Below, piece after piece: positions 57,860-64,000 of a DNA stretch of 64,000 nt (the first letter of the stretch is position 1; each line of letters opens with the position of its first letter). The position numbers were made by a program, and so were the translations under genes. Origin of the DNA: Riptortus pedestris (Eukaryota; Arthropoda; Insecta; Hemiptera; Alydidae); NCBI GenBank assembly GCA_019009955.1, contig CM032231.1, positions 110,597,001 through 110,661,000 of the forward strand, read 5' to 3'. The notes under the pieces are model-generated. The model was given only the letters and a program-made list of their open reading frames with translations. It had not been told where the DNA came from and searched no databases.

Positions 57860-58275
57860 TTCCGTCACGAAGGGGCTGCGTTAACTAAGCAGATTTCCCA
57901 CGTGCGTCACGTATTTGCATTTATCACAAAACGTAAAAGTTCAATAAAAACAAGTGTTGGTATTTAGGCTTCAAAAAAATGGTTCATTATATAACAGCTT
58001 ATTGTTAACATGACATGAGTAGGAGTGGGGACTTACTATATAGAACATTACATTTGCAATAGGATTGATTGTACATAATTTTTCGATCCGACGCTTAGCA
58101 GCGGAGATATTTCGAAATTCTCCTCCGGTAAACCTCCCGATTTTAGCTGTTAACGAACTTGATCTTCATTTTTACATAAAACTTTTAAATATCAAGTTTA
58201 GTAACGATCAGACAAAAATTGCGACCACTTAAAAAAAGCGTTAACAGAATTTGTCTACACACACACACACACACA

Positions 58276-58342
<67 letters not shown>

Positions 58343-58457
58343 TTGGACATCGTCGTCATCTACTAGGTAAGATCGATGGACATTAGAAAATAATATTTCG
58401 AGAATTCCATCAGGAGTACAGCCTCAATAGCTGATTTCCAGTAAGGTAAATCTGCTA
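57860..58457 (+). mobile_element. HINE-like element, type III
   Basis: TTCCGTCACGAAGGGGCTGC start, type III segment, compound (CA)n and (TA)n at about 58257-58339, and decayed hairpin CTGATTTCCAGTAAGGTAAA TCTGCTAT. Confidence 0.75.
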
Positions 58458-58599
58458 TATAAATAGATTCATATTATTTTTATATTATTTATTTATTTGA
58501 GCTTCGCAGCTCAAGGCGATGTTGCTCTAAAATAAAACTTAAAAAACAAAACAAAACTCAAATAAAAACAAAACAATACAAAAAAAATAACAAAATTAA

Positions 58600-59342
58600 A
58601 CAAAACATAAATACGTAGAACATAGAACACAAAAGGAATACAAAACATAAAAGGAACATAGAACTCAAAAGGAACACAAAACATAAAACATAAAACATAA
58701 AAGTAACATAGAACACAAAACATAAAAGTAACATAGAACACAAAACATAAAAGGGACATAGACCACAAAACATAAAAGTAACATAGAACACAAAACATAA
58801 AAGGGACATAGAACACAAAACATAAAAGGGACATAGAACACAAAACATAAAAGTAACATAGAACACAAAACATAAAAGGGACATAGAACACAAAACATAA
58901 AAGTAACATAGAACACAAAACATAAAAGGGACATAGAACACAAAACATAAAAGGAACATAGAACACAAAAGGAAAACAAAACATAAAAGGAACATAGAAC
59001 ACAAAAGGAACACAAAACATAAAAGGAACATAGAATACAAAAGGAACACAAAACATAAAAGGAACATAGAACACAAAACATAAAAGGGACATAGAACACA
59101 AAACATAAAAGTAACATAGAACACAAAACATAAAAGGGACATAGAACACAAAACATAAAAGTGACATAGAACACAAAACATAAAAGGAACATAGAACACA
59201 AAAGGAACACAAAACATAAAAGGAACATAGAACACAAAAGGAACACAAAACATAAAAGGAACATAGAATACAAAAGGAACACAAAACATAAAAGGAACAT
59301 AGAACACAAAAGGAACATAAAACATGGAGAATCAAAAAACAT
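58600..59342. repeat. Minisatellite with 25-bp and 36-bp units
   Basis: The 25-bp unit CATAAAAGGGACATAGAACA CAAAA alternates with a 36-bp unit that adds GGAACACAAAA. TTA, CTA and TCA are absent from the plus strand of the unit, so all three minus-strand frames stay open for up to 282 codons. The frame rotates through the 25-bp units, which argues against coding. Confidence 0.93.
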
Positions 59343-59365
59343 AAAAGATTGGAAAACATTATATT

Positions 59366-59560
59366 AAGTACCCTTTTTGCTTCTAAGGCTACTTGGGACG
59401 GGTTTTCAACAAGTTACCGCCGTTTTCTGGCCAGGGTGGCTCTATGAATTTTATTTAATGATTTTGTCACTAAATAAATTCCAATTCCCCAGGCGGGAAT
59501 GTAACTCGCCACTCAAGGCTTGCCTTGTGAGTTTAAGGCCAACGCTAAACCGAGTCCCTA
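59366..59560 (-). mobile_element. tRNA-derived SINE, family 1
   Basis: Minus strand: head GGGACTCGGTTTAGCGTTGG, damaged B box GAGTTACATTCCCGCC, and body with AGTGACAAAATCATTAAATA. It starts 20 bp after the minisatellite. Confidence 0.75.
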
Positions 59561-60225
59561 ACATACAAGATATGCTAGAACGCATTTTTGCTGCGATTTC
59601 ATTCACCTCTTACACATACGTATGTATATATTCAAAGCCAACAACACTTATTAGGTGAACCTGGATTATGTGCAGGTCATGTAGAAATCGTTTTCTCTCT
59701 CATAGGTTGACGTTACTTCCTCTGGATATTTTGTTAACGTGTCACAAAAATCAGACGAATAAATAACTAGAATAATATGAATTACTAGTTTACACTACAG
59801 TTCATTTACTTGCCAAATATGATTTTTTACCCTCTCAATCACTGACTTGAAAATAAATCCTTTTTTTTTATACTTTCTATGAGTGCTTTTAACACTTCAG
59901 AATCGTAGCTATTACCTAAGGAAAGTTTTATTGTGAAAAGTTATGTTTTCGCTGGGATCTAATCATTCTGCTCCTTCATGTAAATTGTAACTTTTCATCA
60001 AGTAAAATGATCAACACCTTCAATTTTAGCTTAGAGATACTATATATTTTTCTTATTTTAAATTATCAGACTACCTTATACTTACCAACTAGGCACTAAA
60101 ATACTCAATGATCCATGGCCTTATATATACTACTGTCATAAAACTTCCAGTCAAGTGTTTCCAATGACGGATGCAAAGTAACCATGTATACTACACAGAT
60201 GTATTACAAATTTGCTCGGCACATA
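59561..60225. other. Intergenic stretch, no gene seen
   Basis: AT-rich; nothing recognised. Confidence 0.4.
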
Positions 60226-61020
60226 TTAGCAGATTTCCCTTAAGGGAAATCAGCTATTGAGGTTGTACTCATGACGGAATTTTCGAAATTTTACTTCAAA
60301 TGTCCATTGATCCTACCTAGTAGATGACGGAAATGAAGTCAGTTCAAAACTGTATATATACTATATATATATTTGTCTGATACCGCGGTCTAGCGGTCGC
60401 AATTTTTGTTTGATCGGTACCAAACTCGATATTTAGTCGTTTTATGTAAAAAGACACATCAAGTTCGTTAACGGCTGAAGTGGGAGGGGGGGGGGTGGTT
60501 TAGATTGGAGGATTTTCGAAAATTCGAAATATCTCCGTTACTTTACGTCGAATCTAAAAATTGTACAAAATCAATCTTATTGCAAATTATATTTACTATA
60601 AATATTGTTATATACATTTATTCTCTATTTTGAATATTAACCAAGATATTTGCATTTTTATAAAGTCTGTGGTCGAGTATAGTTCAGCCATTTCCGCCAG
60701 TACTCGGCTCAGATGGAAGCTTCTTCTAACCTTACCTGTCGTTTCTAACCTTACCTTGCCTTCCTTACTTTGTGAGATTTATGCAAATACGTTGTGTTCA
60801 TCCGCCCCCCCCCTTCTTTAGTTCTTGGACTACTAAAATTTGAGTTATTAAAATATAAATTTTTCTTACAATTCAGAAGCCGTTTCAGTTGGGAATTTAT
60901 TTTAATTAGCTGAAAGATTTCTCATTACCGTTTGTATTTAATCACGGTGGTATTGTGTTACCAGTATGCAGATTTCTCTATTATAAAACGTCACATGGGA
61001 AAAATGCTTAGTAGACAGAC
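60226..61020 (-). mobile_element. HINE-like element, type II (longer variant), complete
   Basis: Hairpin TTAGCAGATTTCCCTTAAGG at the left and a shortened 5' terminus (GCTTAGTAGACAGAC in reverse) at the right. It shares the TTCTAACCTTACCTGTC segment and a C-run with the copy at 31239-32040. Confidence 0.78.
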
Positions 61021-61126
61021 TTTTCATTTTTATTCAGGGTACCTTTTAATTATTCAAATAAAAATTTAATGGCAATGTTTTTTAGATTTTATTACAATTT
61101 TATAAAACTCTATAACATTAATTAGC

Positions 61127-61282
61127 GTTATTTATTAACGTCTACTGTTGGTGCTATGGCTAATTGGGATGGTTTATCTTCAGTTAACCACCCATTTCTA
61201 GCAAGGGTGGAACTAATGATTTTATTTAATGAGTTCGTAACTAAGTAAACTCCTATTGCCCAGGAGGGAATCGAACTCGCCT
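61127..61282 (-). mobile_element. tRNA-derived SINE, family 1, head truncated
   Basis: Minus strand: B box GAGTTCGATTCCCTCC, body and TTAATAAATAACG tail. It meets the next copy head-to-head at 61283. Confidence 0.75.
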
Positions 61283-61283
61283 C

Positions 61284-61492
61284 GGGGGTCTGTTAAGCTA
61301 TGCGAGTTAAGACGTTGGTCATATGGTAAACCTAGAGTGGCGAGTTCCATTCTCGATTGGGCAATAGGAATTCCCTTAGTGACTAAGTTAATAAATAAAA
61401 TCCTTAGATTCACCCTGGCTAGAAAATGGTGGTAACCTGTAGATAACCCGTTCAAATTAGCCATAGTAGCAAAACGTGGAGATTAATAAATA
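61284..61492 (+). mobile_element. tRNA-derived SINE, family 1
   Basis: Head GGGGTCTGTTAAGCTATGCG, B box GAGTTCCATTCTCGAT (one damaged base), body and TTAATAAATAACAATAG tail. It forms a head-to-head pair with the minus-strand copy to its left. Confidence 0.78.
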
Positions 61493-61554
61493 ACAATAGT
61501 TATTTTAATAAATATTTAATCTCAATATTTTGCTGTTTAATTTTAATATTCTTA

Positions 61555-61712
61555 GTTCGATTCTTGCCTGGGCAAAGGAAATTATTTAGTGACGAAATTC
61601 ATTAAAAAACATCGTAAGTCCCACCCTGGCTAGAAAAGGGTGGTAACCTGTAGATAACCAGTCCCAATTAGCCTGAGTTGCAAATAGTGGAAGTTTATAA
61701 ATAATAATGATA
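61555..61712 (+). mobile_element. tRNA-derived SINE, family 1, 5'-truncated
   Basis: It begins in the B box (TTCGATTCTTGCCTGGGC) and continues through AAATTATTTAGTGACGAA to a TTATAAATAATAATG tail. Confidence 0.75.
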
Positions 61713-62096
61713 ATTTTAATATTCAAGATTTAAATAATACGCTTTAGTTAAAATGAATTATTATAACTCCCATTTAGATTAACCTAAAGCAGCAACCCTC
61801 TAATATGCTTATTCAAAAACATAGATATACTCTGAAGAGGTAAATTTTAGACACAAAACTCTTATATTATTCTCTAGTTTGTTTACTCGTGGAAAGACTT
61901 TACTGTTTCTGACTTTTACTTTTAGGGAAGGCGTTCCTGCTGATTCGACAGCATCCCTAAACTGTTTTATAGTGTCCCATTACTCCCTTAAAGATGAGGG
62001 TTTTAGTAGTTTTGTATTGATTCCTGAGTTTTATTACACACAGACAGCTAGGGGCCTCAACAATATCGTCCTCGAAGGTTGGACATGGTAAAACGT
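61713..62096 (+). other. Intergenic stretch with a weak exon-like block
   Basis: CTGACTTTTACTTTTAG at about 61907-61923 is a good acceptor-like sequence. The frame stays open for about 55 codons (61924-62086) to a donor-like ATG|GTAAAA. There is no recognised motif and no ATG start. Confidence 0.2.
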
Positions 62097-62228
62097 TTCA
62101 GTAGGTTTCCCTTAAGGAAGATCAGAGAAAAATTTATTCAAATCGGTATCGACCCTACCCAGGACGTGACGAATATGAGGCCCATTGAAGTTTATGAAAT
62201 TGTCGGCTAACTCTATAACGGTCACAAT
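62097..62228 (-). mobile_element. HINE-like element, 3' end fragment, old
   Basis: TTCAGTAGGTTTCCCTTAAGG and GACCCTACCCAGGACGTGAC in reverse orientation, diverged and cut off by the next copy. Confidence 0.55.
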
Positions 62229-62355
62229 TTCAGCAGATTTCCTTATTAGGAAATCAGCTATTGAGGTCGCGCTCATGACGCGATTTTCGAATTTTTTTTT
62301 CAAATGTACATCGATCCTACCTAGGAGATGACGAAAATGAGACCCGTTCGAAACT
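62229..62355 (-). mobile_element. HINE-like element, 3' end fragment
   Basis: TTCAGCAGATTTCCTTATTAGG hairpin, CGCTCATGACGCGATTTTCG and GATCCTACCTAGGAGATGAC, ending at CCCGTTCGAAAC before mariner-derived sequence. Confidence 0.65.
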
Positions 62356-62476
62356 TCAAAAAAATGTATACACACTTTGAACTTCCGTAGAAAATTTATT
62401 TAGTGTTCTACAAAATTAAATTTCAAGAAATTAGAAAGCTTAAAGTCCAATGTAAATGAAACGTAAATAACAAATG

Positions 62477-62998
62477 TTAATACTGTTCAAATTGGTGATC
62501 TGCAGCATCAATACAATTCTGAGTACGAGTCACCACTGATTCTGTACAACGTATCAAAACGTCCAATGAGATTTCTCTACACACGGCTTGAATCTCATTC
62601 CAAAGAATGTCTAGGTTACGTGGTTTACGTTTGTACACCTCATCTTTTACTGTGCCCCATAAGAAGAAATCCAGTGGTGTGAGGTCTGGAGACTGTGCTT
62701 GTAAACTTGATTGGCCCCCTGCGTCCTATCCACTGCAAATTTTGATCCAGGTATGTTCGTACGTCCCTGTGATAATGTGGCGGGGCACCATCTTGTTGAA
62801 AATAAAAATTATCATTACCGTATAATGCACGAATGGCAGGAAATATGGAATCAGCAAGCATTGTTAGGAAATTAATACCAGTTACAGTACCTTCAAATCG
62901 AAAAGGTCCAATGAGTCCCCTTGAAGACAAACCGCACCACACATTTACACCAGGCAAATTTACAGCTTTTTCAATTGTAATGTGAGGATTTTCTTCAC
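62477..62998 (-). pseudogene. Tc1/mariner-superfamily transposase, C-terminal half, frameshifted
   Basis: On the minus strand the frame reads NPHITIEKAVNLPG, VNVWCGLSSRGLIGPF, FYFQQDGAPPHYHRDVR and WIGRRGP, then shifts by one base to SPDLTPLDFFLWGTVKDEV and runs to a stop (TAA at 62477-62479). QQDGAPPHY and SPDLTPLDFF carry the second and third catalytic acidic residues of a DDE/DDD transposase; the spacing between them is about 34 residues. The first aspartate and the N-terminal DNA-binding half are missing because HINE-like sequence begins at about 62999. The frameshift lies between the second and third catalytic motifs. It is a dead copy. No terminal inverted repeats were identified. Confidence 0.75.
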
Positions 62999-63727
62999 AA
63001 AAATTTCCTCAATTGTCCATCGATCCTATCCAGGAGATGACGAATATGAGACCATCCAAATTATATATATATTTGTTTGGTAACGCTCTAGCGGTCGCAA
63101 TTTTTGTTTGATCGTTACCATACTCAATATTTAATCGTTTTATGTAAAAAGAAAGATCAAGTTTATTAATACCTTAAATCAGATCAGTGGCAGGAGGGGT
63201 TTAGAGATTATTACGAATTTTGAAAATCGGATCAAAAAATTGTATAGAACCTATCCTACTGCAACTTAAATGATCTATAAATATTGTTCTATACATATTT
63301 TCTGTATCATGAATATTAACCAAAATATTTGGATTTTATAGTTTTCAGCCTTCAGCAAACCCCCACTCCTACTCATGTTAAACTAACAATACTCGGTTAT
63401 GTAATAAATTCACTGATTTGAGATAAAAATTATTCTGATTCATATAAATTACAGTAATAGATATAGTAAATAGTTTTCAATCAATTTAATAAGTTATGTT
63501 CTGATATGTTTCAGTAATGGTTTTTCCTTCCGGTGAGAGTCTGGGGTGCAGACTTGTTTGTTTACATTTCAGATGCTACCCGCCTGTAGGCGAATGATTT
63601 CTTATTACCGTTTGTATTTATTCACTTAATATTCAAGGTGCTGTTGTGTTACCAGTATGTAGATTTATCAATTATTAAACTTCTCGAGGGAAATCTGCTT
63701 AGTTTACGCAGCACCTGCGTTAGAGAC
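62999..63727 (-). mobile_element. HINE-like element, type II, hairpin end missing
   Basis: It starts inside the 3' block (TGTCCATCGATCCTATCCAG), has a short TATATATATT, and ends with the family 5' terminus in reverse (GCAGCACCTGCGTTAGAGAC) plus a T-run. Confidence 0.72.
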
Positions 63728-64000
63728 TTTTTTTAAGCATACGTGAAAAATGACAAGGCAAACCAAGCAAGACTTTACATGAGAAACCAAATGTATTTAA
63801 TTCGGACATCTTGGTCGTGGAATGTATTTCACCAAGGAAGAGACTGATTGCTCTTTATTATAAAATCGATTTGCTGCCTATATAAAAGCCCATCTCGGCT
63901 TGATGAGCTGTGATGAAGGCTCTCACCGAACCATTACTCCTTAGGCAAGGATTACTATTTCGGTAAACGCCAGAATAATAATCATCGCTGATGATGATGG
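63728..64000. other. Right edge, possible promoter-like TATA
   Basis: CCTATATAAAAGCCC (TATATAAAAG at 63879-63888) is a strong TATA-like word in GC-moderate sequence. The window ends 110 bp further on, so whether a gene or an LTR follows cannot be decided. Confidence 0.3.

Noticed and set aside
58511..59359. Cysteine/phenylalanine-rich 282-codon protein
   Set aside because: All three minus frames are open over a 25/36-bp satellite and the unit length is not a multiple of three.

Overview
This window looks like transposon-saturated, AT-rich, intergenic nuclear DNA of a eukaryote, most likely an arthropod (inference). The reasons are the mobile-element repertoire (Helitrons with TC and CTAG ends, Helentron-type short elements with an internal microsatellite, tRNA-derived SINEs, piggyBac-like, hAT, mariner and Penelope remnants, an LTR with an insect-style TATA and initiator) and the lack of any convincing multi-exon gene. 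No rRNA, functional tRNA, operon or CRISPR array was seen. Almost every open reading frame is a by-product of a repeat.

The dominant component is one non-autonomous family, here called the HINE-like family, with more than 35 full, partial or remnant copies on both strands. A copy starts GTCCGTCACGCAGGGGCTGC next to an A-run. It carries a C-rich tract and a central (TA)n microsatellite, and it ends in a perfect hairpin followed by CTGCTAAAA. AGCAGATTTCCC near the 5' end is matched by GGGAAATCTGCT at the 3' end. These subterminal inverted repeats, 3' hairpin and microsatellite are the architecture of Helentron-associated (DINE-1-like) elements. Three subfamilies share both ends but differ in the 5' half.

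Layout: 0.5-7.4 kb is a nested block of a SINE, HINEs and three Helitrons of about 1.3-1.8 kb built of roughly 297-bp tandem monomers. 8.8-12.8 kb holds further HINEs and a GC-richer candidate orphan exon at 11.6 kb. 14-24 kb holds HINEs, a LINE tail, a Penelope endonuclease fragment and SINEs. 24-30 kb is a compound HINE cluster with a nested SINE and a fourth Helitron. 30-35.7 kb is HINEs and SINEs. 35.8-41 kb carries hAT remnants, CT microsatellites, GC-rich hairpins and a 925-bp piggyBac-like element. 41.9-44.5 kb has three HINEs, two of which bracket a scrap of LINE ORF2. 45.4-50.7 kb is a 4.9-kb minisatellite, abutting an old HINE end, with long open frames on both strands. 51.9-57 kb has HINEs, a SINE with a perfect 14-bp target duplication, a solo LTR and a fifth Helitron. 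57-64 kb has a second minisatellite with 25/36-bp units, several SINEs, HINEs and a broken Tc1/mariner transposase.

There are no cooperating genes. The biology is element dynamics: insertions into insertions (especially into HINE microsatellites), head-to-tail and inverted HINE compounds, and local satellite amplification. Family names rest on termini and motifs read by eye, without database comparison.
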